DNA of 64,000 nucleotides. Source: Aquilaria yunnanensis. Taxonomy: Eukaryota; Streptophyta; Magnoliopsida; Malvales; Thymelaeaceae. Location: assembly GCA_039654915.1 (NCBI GenBank), contig CM077593.1, forward strand, positions 40,022,501-40,086,500, written 5' to 3'. The notes beneath the pieces were generated by a model that worked only from the letters and a program-made list of their open reading frames with translations, searched no databases and was not told the origin of the DNA. The number at the start of each line of letters is the position of its first letter. Positions within the stretch are counted from its first letter, which is position 1. The translations under genes were made by a program, and so were the position numbers. Positions 45,259-56,654 of this stretch are shown here, one piece after another.

Positions 45259-47769
45259 TGACACGATCCCCGTGCCCCTGCCCGGGATACCCTGTGAGCG
45301 TTTGTCTCACGGTGGATTGTAATTGGCTAGCTGGTTATGTGTGTGGATTAAATCCAATGCTACTAGTTGATTAACCTAGAAATGCAATATGTATGCACTT
45401 ATGCTTTGACTTGGTTTATTAAAACCATAAAACATTTAATCATTTAGACATTTAGCCGGCTAGGTAAAATTCTATATAAATAAATACAAAATGCCAAAGC
45501 ATATCAAAATCAACCTTTGAGTGATTAACTACACATACACCGCTCGTGAAAGCATTTATACATAAGTAACTAATGCTCTCACCCAGAGAACAATCCCCTG
45601 AGTCAAGGACTCTTTATAACATAAATACTGGAGGCAAAATAAAGTACTGTATCAAAATACAAGACTTTGCTGAGATCTTTTACCCTAGCTCCCACTTTGG
45701 ACTCCTGTCCCAGTGGCGAGTCTCACAAGTCCTTTGCCAAGTGCTACTAGGCTCTGCAGCCAAAGGAAGAAGCAAGTTAGTACCACAGCCTGACCAACAG
45801 ACCAATTAAACACTTAAGCAAGCTAGAAACTTAAAGTTTCTCAACTACCGTACCTTTACACACAAAAAGGTACTACCGTGATAATCCTCAGCGATTATCC
45901 GGTCCTGCTACTCCAGACTCTGCATAACAAACAGGGAGTGAGAATTCAACATTCTCAGTAAGGGTCTTCAATGTACCTGCAAGAAAAAGCTAGGACTCTG
46001 GCTGCGAGCTCACACAGCATGAGGGTACTAGTCATATATATATAAACTAGGTCGGTAGACCTCTCCTCAAGTAGTCCTCTGTATCAGGCCAAGTGCAATC
46101 ACTTAGCAACCTGACACATATACAGGCCAAGCGCAATCACTTAGGAACCTGACATATAGGCCAAGCGCTATCACTTAGCAACCTATCATATGGCTCAAGG
46201 GCGAACCTTAGCAAGCCTCATTCAAACATAGAACCTCTCACCTAGTTGTTATGCAGGGGAATTTATGATGGGACTTGTAGACTAGGCCGCAGGGCCTCTT
46301 TGATGTAAACTAGATGAACAAGGTTTCGCCTCGTGGCCTTGTGGCTCCGGCACGGCTAGGCCGACGAGGGTTCTAAACCTCTCACCTGAGCTATTGATAG
46401 CTAATTAAGTTCAATTGCAACATTTGTTTCCTTACTTGTTGCCTAAGCAACTTACTTACCTCAAACAGTTCAAGAAAACTCATACTTCCGGTGGGACTTT
46501 CGGAAGTTTCGGAGTACCATCGGGATCCTCGGACCCTTAGGCACGTTCCGAGCCTTCCGTAGTCTCGGTCGGGTCAACGCAGCAAAAAGTCAAACCCCCC
46601 ATTTTCTTGTGTTGGCGCCGCGTCGCCAAAGGCAAAAGGAATTGGCGACGCGTCGCCAACGAACAAACGCTCTGTGAAGAAAAATTGAATTGGCGACGCG
46701 TCGCCAATTTTCGGGCCAATTGGCGCCGTGTCGCCAATTCTGCAGAAATGCAGAATTCGGCCGTTTGCTGCTACGAACTTTGGCAACCAAATACATATAG
46801 CAAACATGCATCAAAAGTTACCAAATTTCATACACATGAAGTACATGTTGCAAGGAACAAAACCAACTATCAAAGCCAAACTATGATGCATTAGAAGCAT
46901 CAAACCAATCCTTCGAATTTAGCTAGTCCATCATAATTCCCAAAAACGTTTCTCCACACCATACACAAAAATTACTCAACTTTCTCAATTCATTTCAATC
47001 CAAAAGCAATCCAACAACTTAAAAACACTTTCTCCCTTACCTTAACACCAAGAACAAGCAAGAATTCGAACCCTTCCTCTTCCAAACAAGCTTCCAAAGT
47101 TCTACACAAATTCAAACCAAAACAAAGCTCCTAAACATCAAAAACACATCTTCCAACCAAAACCCAAGCTTCCAATCAATCAAATAACACGAATTCAATC
47201 AAGAACATAACTCATACCTCGTTCAAAAATAGGGGATGGAGAAAAACGCCCTTTCAAGCTTCAAAAACATGGATTTAAGCTTGAAAATCACTTCTCCAAG
47301 CTTATACACCCTTAATTGCGCCTCTTGACACCAAGATCACTTGATTCCAAGTTCAATTTGAGAGAGAAATGAGTGAGGGAAGCTTAAGAACGTGTTAATG
47401 GCAGCTTCTCCCCCTCTTTCCCTTCTTAAACCCTCACTTAGCAACCAAGATCACCAAGGTTTCAAGTTAAGTGCAATTAGGTCCCCCATCTTTGTAACTT
47501 GACAGTTCTTGATTAAATTCTTGTCTATTTGTTGAGTTTGAGTTAAGGTTAAAAGTTAAGTTCTAAAAATTCATTTTAAAACACTCGGGACTCGTCCCGG
47601 CCACTCAGGGTGCAAAATTACCATTTTGCCCCTGAACTTAGTTCAGAGCTTTATTCTTGTCGGAACTTAGTGAACTTTGGCAAACTTCTTAATTCTTGCT
47701 AGGCAAACTTAAATTAAACTTCTAAACTAAATTCTAAAGTCCTTACCTCCCTCTAGAAGGGCCGTAACA
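45259..47769 (-). repeat. Y: solo LTR (2511 bp), probably Tekay/Del type
   Basis: The termini are TGACACGATCC and CCGTAACA, which on the minus strand give TGTTACGG...GTGTCA. The target duplication is CAGAG. A TATATATATAAAC-like stretch near 46034-46047 gives a TATA box on the minus strand, about 770 bp before the end, so the LTR is probably read on that strand. No coding sequence. The TGTTACG start and the block GGGGCAAAATGGTAATTTTG on the minus strand are of the sort seen in plant chromovirus LTRs. This assignment comes from memory and is tentative. Confidence 0.75.
46612..46737. repeat. Four 18-bp palindromes in Y
   Basis: Units at 46612-46629, 46642-46659, 46690-46707 and 46720-46737, spaced by 12, 30 and 12 bp. 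Units 2 and 3 are the perfect palindrome TTGGCGACGCGTCGCCAA. Units 1 and 4 differ at one or two bases. The surrounding spacers are unrelated. Confidence 0.95.
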
Positions 47770-50496
47770 CAGAGGCATCTTCGTTGGAAGACATCGTGAC
47801 TTTGGGAGGGACTTCCTGCGAAGGAGAACGTCTAGAGCCTAGATTTCCCAGGGGAGTGTGCCTGTAAAACTCGTAAAAAAGGGTTAGGAGGTCCCCGGAA
47901 TCTTTTTCCGGGGAGGAGCCTCTGATGCCCAAGTCAGTGCCCTGAGAGGTGAAAGAAGGGGAGCACTAAGAGGTTTAGTCCCCTTGCCTGTTTGTACTTT
48001 CTCAGGGGGAGAAGGTCGGATTCCGGGGGGGGTCCTTTTACCAAGGCCTGTTTCCTAGTATTTATAGGAGTTCCCAGTCCGTTCAGATTATGACACGTGT
48101 TCGGTCGGATGTTCTCTGTGTTTCCGGGCGTAGGGGACAAGTAGCAGTTTGCAGGCTCCTTGAGCCTTGAGCCGAGACAAGTCGTGACAAGACCTGGACG
48201 GCGTTGGCGTGTCAGAACGCCGTTTGGGGCAGCGTGTAGCACCTGTGGATGACATGTCAGAGGCTCCTTAAATGCTCATGTCGTACTCCTGAGGTCCTCT
48301 GGGCGAGGTCGTTCTTCGGTACGGATGACCTTCTTCGGTAGTTAAGCTTTGTAGTTCAGGGAGTCCTCCGGTTCGAGGGTTCCGCCTTCAGGGAAGCTCT
48401 CTCCAACTTACAATAGCTGGTTCTTAATCCCCGAAGGCGATCTGCTTGGTCACCCGAGGGAGCCGGCGATACCTTTGAAACGCCTAGTGGTATCCGACTT
48501 CATTCCTTCCGATGTCAGTGATAGCGCCTCTATCGGATGACGCCAGGTTTCCCGATCATGTTTTCCTCATGAAGTATGTACTGAGAAAGGCGATAGCCCT
48601 TCGGTTATCATGAATGGCGGCGACCTCCTTCTTTACAGGTTCAGCCATCATCGCATTCTTGGCGACTAAGTCGGAGCACATGACCTTGGATTTCTCCACA
48701 AAGTCTAAGGCCTAGACTCGGAATGCTGCTTGCTTCGCTGCCTGAACCCTGAGGAGGCCGGTGTACCCCAACAGCTGCAAAGAAGTAAAAACAAAGTCAG
48801 TAAGGTAAAAAATGAGCCAAACACGTAGAAGGAATCAAAAGGAAAAGACAAAGGCGTGAAATATACCTGGGCAGCGTGCTTGGAAACTTTTGCAGAAAGG
48901 GACTCTTCGTTCGGGCACGCCTCGAAAATAGCCTTGAAGGAGGCCTCGGTGAGGATCCCCTTTGAAATTTGGTTGGCCATTTGCTGGCAGTCGCCGGAGT
49001 ACAAGTTCATGTCCTCCGTAAACGACCAGAAAGGCTCCCTTGGGACCTTCCCCTTCGGGATATGGGAATCCCGAAGGGCCCGTTTTCGGGCGTGCTCAGC
49101 CACCCATGCCGAAGATGGTACCTCCTCTGCACAGCAAGACAAGAAGCTTGTTAAGGTAAGCAATCCTCAAAGTTCAAAAAATAAAGACACTACAGCTTGT
49201 CTAAAAAACAAACTTGGCGGCACCTCGGCAACTTCATCGTCGGAGCCCCGGACCCCCTCGGGAGAGATTTCCTTGCCTTTGCTCTTGCGGCACTCCTCGG
49301 CAAAAGGGACTTCCACCAAGGCATCTAGAAGAGCCGCCGAGGAAGTGGGACTCCGAGAAAGGGCATTAGCGGCGACCTCGGCAACAGCGGCATCAGGCTC
49401 TTCGCGCGCCTCCTCGGGAATTTCCGGGTGAAGAGGAGGCGCGTCTTTTTTCGCCCGTTTTGCCGAGGATGACCCGGCCCCAGACGATTTCCGCCTTCGG
49501 GAGACAACCTTTTTTGTTTGCTCTCCCTTCTCGGCTTGATTGAGGAAGAGTGCCTTGTAGTAAGCAGCAAACTCGTCGCCCATCTCTGAAACAGAAGGAA
49601 AACATCAGTGTGAGTCTAAGATGTATCTATAACAAAAAAATTTTGAGATAACTTACGCTCACAAAAGGTCTCGTAAGTAACCTCTTTTCGAAGGAGTTTT
49701 ACCAGCCAGGAGTCTTTCCCTGCGATGGCAGGAGCCAGCATCTCGAGGTCCGTCTCGTGCTCCTTCACTACCCCTAGCTCTCGAAGGACCTCCTCGGTCA
49801 TCAGTTTCCACATGATGGGGAAGGGGTAGAGGGAGCGTGAAGGGACCTCGGAATCCCAGTCAGTGACTGCTCAGATCCATTTGTCGAAGTCAGTGAATCT
49901 GGCCGCCAACTCAGGAGTCAGCAGCCTCTTCGGGTCTACAACATCTGTCTCTAGCTTTCCCCGAGCCCACTTGGTCAGAACATACGACCAGGCCTCCTCC
50001 ATCTTCAAAACAAAGAATTTCCTTTGCCACCCTCACCAGCTGTCCTTAGTGGCGAAAGTGAACATATACTTTTTGCTCCCTGATCCCCGAGGTAGCATAA
50101 AGTAAAAGCCACCCTTCGGGACCACGTAAAACTTATAGTACTGCATAAAAAGAATGAAATGGGGTTCTATTTTGAAAATGCCGCACATGCAAAGGAAGGC
50201 GTTGAAATAGCAGTACGAATTCGGGGGAAGTTGATTTACGGCAATGCCATGAAATTGGCAAAAGTCGCAAATCACCTTCGAAGGAGGGTACCAAAGTCCG
50301 GCCTTCAGTTGGGCACAGAAAATGGTAACCTCGTGCTTGCGGTTCATGAAACTGAATGTTTGAGAGCTAGGAAGTCTGGTCGTGGCATAAAAAGGAAGAA
50401 AGAATTTTGTCTTCCACTTCTCCAATTTTTCTGAAGAGGAGCAAAAGGGATGGTGGTAAAGGGGTTGCCAGCTTTCTGGAAGAGGGAAACAGTCAT

Positions 50497-51192
50497 AAGA
50501 GGAGTTGGCAAAGACATTTTCGAAGAAAAAAGGACTTCGGGGGATGGAAAACGGACTCTAGGAAAGCTTTCAGAAAAGCAAAAGAGCATAGAAAATCAAA
50601 GAATTTTGAAAGTCAAAACGCACGAAATGTTTTACCAAAGTCTAGGTTTGGAGTCACCATCATAAAAGGTGGTCGAAAATTGCCTAAGAAAAAGCATCGC
50701 CGTGAAAAACGCAAAAATAGTTGTGAGCAGGGGAAGAGCAAAAGCAAAACAAAAGGAGCTTATGATGGAACAGGCCATATATAGGCCGAGGGAGGATAGG
50801 CGAATTGGCGTCACGAGTACTCCACGAAGGCGAACAGTCGCCATAACTGCTCTCTGCGCATAAAAAGGCGCACCTACCGTAAACCGATACAGTCCCCTCC
50901 AATGACAAGTGTGCCACGTGTTAGCCATCGTGCCAAAAGAGGGACACACCTTCTGACACCCCTAAACCCTGGGCGCGCCACTCCAGACTGACACACCTGG
51001 TTACGAGACGCGACGTTGCACAGACCTGCAAAAAGAAAGAAGTGGGTTACCTCGAAGACAGCAAAAGACAGGCTATGGTCGAACAGCCTATGTCTTCGGA
51101 CAAAAGGTACATCATTGGCACATGTATTACACCCAAGGCCCCGAAGGACACCCTCCGAAAGCCAACAAGCTGAAGTTTCCACTTCGGCTTTT
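50497..51192 (-). promoter_or_regulatory. Promoter and leader of the antisense gene in element C
   Basis: A non-coding region between the antisense ATG and the polypurine tract. The minus strand has TATATAT at 50777-50783, about 281 bp before the ATG at 50496. The order of motifs matches that in A, with only one copy of the 62-bp unit. Confidence 0.55.
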
Positions 51193-51206
51193 CGAAAGGG
51201 GGCCTG
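51193..51206 (+). other. Polypurine tract of element C
   Basis: CGAAAGGGGGCCTG immediately before the 3' LTR. Confidence 0.8.
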
Positions 51207-52066
51207 TGATAGCCGAAGGGCTATCGCCTCTCTCAGTACATAGTTCCTGCCAATAGTGTGGTTGGGAAGCTTGACGTTATCCGGAAGAGGCGCTATCACT
51301 GACCTCAGAAGGAGCGAAGTCAAACACCTCGAACTCGGGACTTTGGCTAGTACGTCAGGAATTTCAAGGATGTTACCCGCTCCCTCGGGGGACCAAATCG
51401 ATCGCCTTCGGGGATGAAGAACCAGCTATTTCAAGCAGGAGAGAATCTCCCAAAGGTGGAACCCCCGAACCAGGGAACTCTCCAAACTACGGGCATAATT
51501 CCCGAAGAGGGGCGTCCGTACCAAAGGACGACCTCTCCCAGAGGACCTCGAGGGTACGGCATGAGCATTTAAGGAGTCTCTGACATGTTGCCCACATGCA
51601 CTATGCATCACCTCGAAGAGCGGACTGACGCGCTGACGCCGTCCAAGTCTTGTCACGACCTGTCTCGGTCCCAGACCCGAGGAGCCTACAAACGGCCACC
51701 TGTCCCCTACGCCCAGAAGTACAGATCGCATCCGACAGAACACATGTCGCGATCTGAACGGGCTGGGCATCCCTAGAAATACCAGGAAACAGGCCCCGGC
51801 AAAGGATCCGACCCCCTGTCCCTGAGAAAACACGAACAGGCAAGACCACCCAGCCTCTTAGTGCTCTTCCTCTATCTCCCCTCAGAACACTGACTTGGGC
51901 GTCGGAGGCTCCTCCCCAGAAAAATACTCTTGGGACCTCCTAAGCTTTTTATGTTTGAGCATTTCAGGCACACTCCTCTGGGAAATCTTTACTCCAGACG
52001 TCCTCCCTCTCAGGAAGTCCCTCCCGAAGTCATAATGTCACCCGACGAAGATGCTGCTGGGCATCA
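51207..52066 (+). repeat. 3' LTR of element C
   Basis: An 860-bp LTR from TGATAGCCGAAGGGCTATC to GGGCATCA. The TATA box has decayed (TAGAAATA near 51774), as has the ACGT palindrome (ACACATGT). The Gag start ATG is at 52035-52037, 32 bases from the end. AAGGG (52067-52071) should be the right target duplication. Confidence 0.92.
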
Positions 52067-52114
52067 AAGGGCTAAAGTGAGAAGTTGGGCTTTCAAACCA
52101 TTTTCAAGGATTTG

Positions 52115-53157
52115 TGTCAGGACCATTCCTCAGTGCTTGGCCCAGGCCAAGAATGAAAAGGATATGCAATAAAAACATGAGGGACCCAATTGAAAATGTG
52201 AATAGTGGTGCATGTGTAAAACCGAGAACATTCGAATTTAAAGTGCACATGAAAAATGGCTATGTGGCTTATGCCGAAAATCAAAGATTAAGGGCCATTT
52301 TGAAAGATCTTTCGAGTGCTAATTATGACATTAAAACTAATGGGAGGCTTCATTAAGCCATGCAATTTAGTTTGAGATGATGATGGGCATTAAGCCATTT
52401 TGTGCCACAAGTGGCACATAACTGGAATGCATGTTACCACTTAAGCCGAGATTAGGTAGTTTCGGTCAAAACTCCATTTTGAAAGTCAAGGTAGAGTTCT
52501 TGGCGTTCTTGGCGAGTTTGAGGCCAGATCCTTGCTAAATTGGAGTGGAATTGGAGCTTGAAGTAGAAATCACGCTTTGATTTGTTAGTCTTGGCACTAG
52601 GCGACCTTGAGCTTCAAGTTACAAGCTTGGATTTGGAGTATCAAGAGTCGACAGAGAGGTCAAGCTTGTGTTTATGGGTAAGGTTCATGATTCTACTTTA
52701 TTCTTGGTATAATTCCATGTTCAATAAGTTAATAGCGGCTAAGTGATAGTCAATCATGCTTTCTAATCTTTGTTTGCTAGATGGGCATATAGTTGAACTT
52801 TCGGGTTCATATGGTTTGGCTAGCTTGTCAAGGTTAATGGCAAGCACTTAAGTTCTTAGTAAGTGGGCCAACTTACTAGTGAACTTGGAGCTCTAGTGGA
52901 TTGGAGATTGATTGGAATGCTTGGAGTGCAAGGACGTGAAATTGTGCTTGCTAGTGGTTTCGGCCGAAAAGAAAATTGTGGTGTGTGTGTGAGTTGTGTG
53001 CTTGTTTGATTGTTTGTGCTTGGTAACCAAATGTCGATAGAGTTTATGCTTATATAGTGTCTCGGTTATCATGTGTATATATATTGTTCTTGTGTTTTCT
53101 ATGTCTTTCTTGCAAGTTAAGCTAAGCTTGTGGAGGTTAAGTTTTGGCTTAACTAAA
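52115..53157. repeat. X4: decayed inverted copy of family X, cut by element F
   Basis: The reverse complement of X sequence. TGTCAGGACC with CAGTGCTTGGCCCAGGCC (near 52115-52150) mirrors the right end of X1 to X3. The stretch about 53060-53157 (CTCGGTTATC... to GGTTAAGTTTTGGC) mirrors X3 near 55140-55290. It is non-coding. F entered it at 53158 and the rest of X4 lies beyond the window. The 48 bp between the end of C and X4 (52067-52114) is unassigned flank. Confidence 0.65.
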
Positions 53158-54031
53158 TGATAGCCGAAGCGCTATCTTCTTTCAAACCCATAAGCTCGGG
53201 GAAAGCACTATCCTCGGAGAAGGCAAACACCACCCATGAGGAATGCGAGCACCAACCTCGGAAAGAAGGGTCTAACACCTTGAACATCCGACCTCGGTGA
53301 TCTATCTTCACCCTAGGAAAGTCGATAGTATCGACCTCGGGAATACGGTGCATCGCCATCCTCGATAAGGTAACCTAACTGGCTTCGGAGGAGGGAGACT
53401 CACCACCTTCGGTAGGGGAGAACACCCCTGAATGGAGGGCATCTATGCTGGAGGGACTCTCGAAATACTGAAACGACCTTGGAAAGAAGCCCTCCTATTT
53501 CGTAGGGGTCTCCTATATCAAAGGGATTTCGAGAGTACAACAGAGACAATTAAAGAGCCCCTGACACGCCGCCCTCGTACACAACACGCTACCACGCCGC
53601 CGTCGCATACGTCCTATCGTGCAGACCTACCCCGGCCTAGATCTCTGGCTAGAACGGCTTGTAGCCGGCTAGAGGCCCCAACACCCAAAGGAATGGATTA
53701 CATCCAACCGAACACGTGTCATAATCTGAGCGGATCATGCCAAGCAGGTATCTCCATTACACCCCCTATATATATTAAGGAAATGGCCTCAATAGGGGGG
53801 GCTCTGGAGAAAAGATGCATTTCATATTCTTACTACTTCCCGTCTCTCAAAATACTGACTTGGGCGTCGGAGGCTCTTCCCCGGAAAAATACTCCAGGGA
53901 CTTCTTAACCTTTATTCTTTAAGTGTTCTAGGCAATCTCTCCTAGGAAGTCTATCCTTCAGGCGTTCCTCCCTCACCGGAAGTCCCTCCCAATTTCACCA
54001 TGTCATATAGCGAAGATGCCGATGGGCATCA
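53158..54031 (+). repeat. 5' LTR of element F
   Basis: An 874-bp LTR with the same ends as C and D (TGATAGCCGAAGCGCTATC to GGGCATCA). AACACGTGTC near 53713-53722 and TATATATA at 53767-53774 form the promoter core. The ATG at 54000-54002 is 32 bases before the LTR end. A primer site TGGCGTCATC follows at 54034-54043 after a 2-base spacer. Confidence 0.9.
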
Positions 54032-54054
54032 TCTGGCGTCATCTGTGGGCAACC

Positions 54055-56649
54055 TGTCACACCTCACACAGGCCCTGGCCCCTTCATTTTGTATAACACT
54101 CACCCAATTGTTTAATTAGTGTTAACAACTAGGGTTTTCTGGGGTGTTATTAGCACAATCAATTCGGCCAACCAATGTTACTTAACCTTAAGTCTTATTT
54201 TCTTAAGGTATCAAGCTTGGGAGGTGGCCTAGGAGGCTTTTGAGAAATGCCTAGTTGGTTTCTTGCAACAGAAGCAGGGCCCAAAACTATTATCATGCAA
54301 GACAAGCAAGGCTGTAATTGGTAACTTGCATAACAAGCAAGGCATACACTCAATGTAATTAAGTGTCTACAATGTGTGCAGCTCAAGTGTACTACTTAAT
54401 GCATGGCAACCAAGAAGCCCAAGGTATCAATAAGTTTGGAAATCCAGGTTTGAGTGCAAATGAACATTCGGCCATGAACAATAAATGAGAGGTTCACAAC
54501 ATAAAACACATCTCCCATTCATAAAACACACCACACATTGGCCCATAAGTATTTATCAATTACATGACCAAAACCACAAAAGCAAGCATAATTTGGTTTA
54601 CCAAGGTACTCCCTGTACCACAAAACCTAGGCATACCCGAGACTACATACATATGTACACAACAAAAGTAGCCTACATAGTACACCAAACATGTCTACAT
54701 GCCATGGTTCACCAAAGTTCAAGTTCTCCAAATTATGCTTACAAGCCGAGACCATTACTCCCCAAATAAAACCTTAAGTGTGCCATAAAGCAAGACACAC
54801 TGCAGGATAAGACCTACGGCCATATTCATTGTCATAAAGGTGAAAACCACTATCAGAGCAATAGTCCACACATCCATCGTTGTTCACCTAGATAGTCCTA
54901 CACTCTAAAAGCCTGCACAACTAAAACCATAAGTTTTGGCCGAAACCTTGAACAAAGACTTGTAATGTATTAACTTAATCAAGCCAAGCACAACATTGGC
55001 ACATACCTTAGCACACAAGCAATACTAGCACACACACACTAGTAACTCAAGCAACACTACTCAAGCCGAGTGTCCTTTCCTGAAACATAAAAGTATGGGC
55101 AATGAGTAACAATTACTCAGTAGAGTTCACTACCATAACAACTTAATTAAGAGTTTATTTAGTTAAGCCGAGTGTAAAACTCTAGACTTAACCTCCTCAA
55201 GCTCATAATGCCCTACAAAACAAAACATGAAAACACCAAAACCATAATAATATACAACATACTAGCATAACCGAGACATATAAGCAAGAGTATGGATATA
55301 AAGAGGTTAGCAAGCACAAACAACACCCAAGCACACAAGATACACACTCACACACCACAATGACCATTCGGCCGAAACCATAGCATGTGCCCTTGTGCAC
55401 CATTGCACTCATACTTCACCATTTTAGTCCACATCCACTAGAGCTCCGAAATGCCTAGCAAATTGGCCTCATTCACTAGGATTTCTAGCATATGCCAATA
55501 GTTGATTAGCTAATCAATACTCAAGAACCGAATCATCTCAATAAGCCCATCAAGTAACTAAGGTCATTTAGCATAATTAACCATTACTTAGCCACTTTAT
55601 CACTTGAATCATGGTATATTACCAAGCAAACAAGCAAATTAGGGAACCCTACCTTTTCAATCAAAGCTTGAGCTTCTCGGTTATGCTTGAGTCCGAAATG
55701 TGTCCTTCAATCAAACTTCCTAACACATTTCAACTATCACTTAATCACAAAAATCACTTGTTCATGGACAAATTTCCAAGGAAACCAAGTGAACTATGAT
55801 TCTTTACCTCGAAACGCAGCTCGAATGTCTCGGTTTCACTTGGGCTTTCAAGAACCAAGCTTGATTTATCAATGGCAGCACTTCAAGGAGTTGGAATCAC
55901 GAAATCAAAGCTTGTTTCCTCACTCAAGCTTCAATCCTCCTCCCTTTGGCTTTAGCCCGAAACCATTTCGGCAAGAACTTCAAGAACACAACAAATGGGA
56001 GCCTTGACCGAAATGATCACCTTTTTTTTAAGTGGTTACATGCACATCCGGTTACGTGCCACTTGGGAAAGAAATGGTTTTAATGCCCGTAATGGTCTCC
56101 AACTTATTTGCATGGCTCATTTAACCCTCCAAGACTCCATGAGCTTGTTTTAGTCATTAAAATATAGGTATCTTCTGGTATTAACATTGTTTCTTGGCTC
56201 ACATTGCCAAGCATTAATCAAAAGAGTTAGAAATGGCCATTACTCTTATGCATGTTTCGGCTGAGTACCAAGGCAAGTGCTAATTAGGCAGATCAAGGAA
56301 ATGATGACTTAATTCCTTAGTGGGGGACAAGATTTGACCAGTTATCAAAGAAATTCACCAAAAATTGGCCTAGTGTCCAACTAGTCCCCACACAAGCTTG
56401 CATGGCTGAAAGTTCTCATTCATGACTTGTAGTTTAATCAGCACCATTAGTTCAAGTGTGCATTATAGTCCTCCAACTTTATTTTGCCTGTAACCATTCC
56501 ATGGCCATTTTCTTTATGCATTTGGAACTCAAAAGTCCTCAATTTAGCACATACACCACTATGCCTTGCTCTAACAAGTCTTTCATGTTTCCATAGTGTT
56601 TCTCTTTATTTCTTTGGCTTGGGCCAAGCACTAGGAAATGAACCTATCA
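54055..56649. repeat. X3: complete solo LTR of family X (2595 bp)
   Basis: It starts TGTCACACC and ends CCTATCA, with flanks CAACC (54050-54054) and AAACC (56650-56654) as a slightly diverged target duplication. It lies just after the primer site of F. It is colinear with X2 but about 730 bp shorter, lacking the tandem-repeat part of X2. It is non-coding. Confidence 0.8.
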
Positions 56650-56654
56650 AAACC

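Larger units (their letters stand above)
21115..48610 (-). mobile_element. Element D: Tat-lineage retrotransposon, itself carrying B, X2 and Y
   Basis: On the minus strand: 5' LTR (split by Y), primer site, gag, pol (split by X2), spacer, antisense gene, polypurine tract, 3' LTR (split by B). Without the insertions it is about 10.5 kb. It entered exon 4 of the antisense gene of C, and the host sequence resumes exactly at 48611-48616. The flanks CGAAC (21110-21114) and TGAAT (48611-48615) look like one target duplication with two C-to-T changes. Its LTRs differ more from each other than those of A or B, so it is older. Confidence 0.93.
45247..48610 (-). repeat. 5' LTR of element D, split by solo LTR Y
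   Basis: Pieces 45247-45258 and 47775-48610 sum to 848 bp. CAGAG at 45254-45258 and 47770-47774 is the target duplication of Y. The LTR ends at 48610, and the host exon of C continues beyond. Confidence 0.92.
20587..50496 (-). pseudogene. Antisense gene of element C, split by element D
   Basis: The same gene as in A, oriented against gag-pol of C. Exon 1 is 49657-50496, exon 2 49214-49585, exon 3 48867-49126, and exon 4 is 48616-48774 continued at 20587-21114 after the 27.5-kb insertion of D. Exon 3 has exactly the 260 bases seen in A, B and D. The ATG at 50494-50496 was chosen by alignment with the other copies. Defects are a frameshift near 50430-50450, a nonsense codon at 50033-50035 and TAA at 21004-21006, besides the insertion. 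Exon 4 encodes a lysine- and glutamate-rich coiled coil ending in a DLDLSFLAALNIPEGP block. The conserved splice sites support a real gene in the ancestral element. Confidence 0.78.
765..52066 (+). mobile_element. Element C: oldest Tat-lineage Ty3/gypsy retrotransposon, heavily nested
   Basis: C is read by joining pieces across its insertions: gag (765-2352), protease (3774-4138), pol (16723-20154), 3' spacer and antisense gene (20155-21114 and 48616-50496), polypurine tract and 3' LTR (51207-52066). The joins are supported by homology to element A and by target duplications at each junction: GATGG for E1, ACACC for E2 and the mutated pair CGAAC/TGAAT for D. The 5' LTR is left of the window. 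AAGGG at 52067-52071 should be the right target duplication. All genes are broken. The LTR type is closer to D and F than to A and B. Confidence 0.9.

Noticed and set aside
46612..46737. Regular short repeats in Y as a CRISPR-like array
   Set aside because: Plant nuclear context, palindromic units, spacers of only 12 to 30 bp, and location within an LTR.
52067..53157. A host gene in the low-repeat stretch between C and F
   Set aside because: The frames are short (about 80 codons at most) and the sequence aligns in reverse with the X family LTR.
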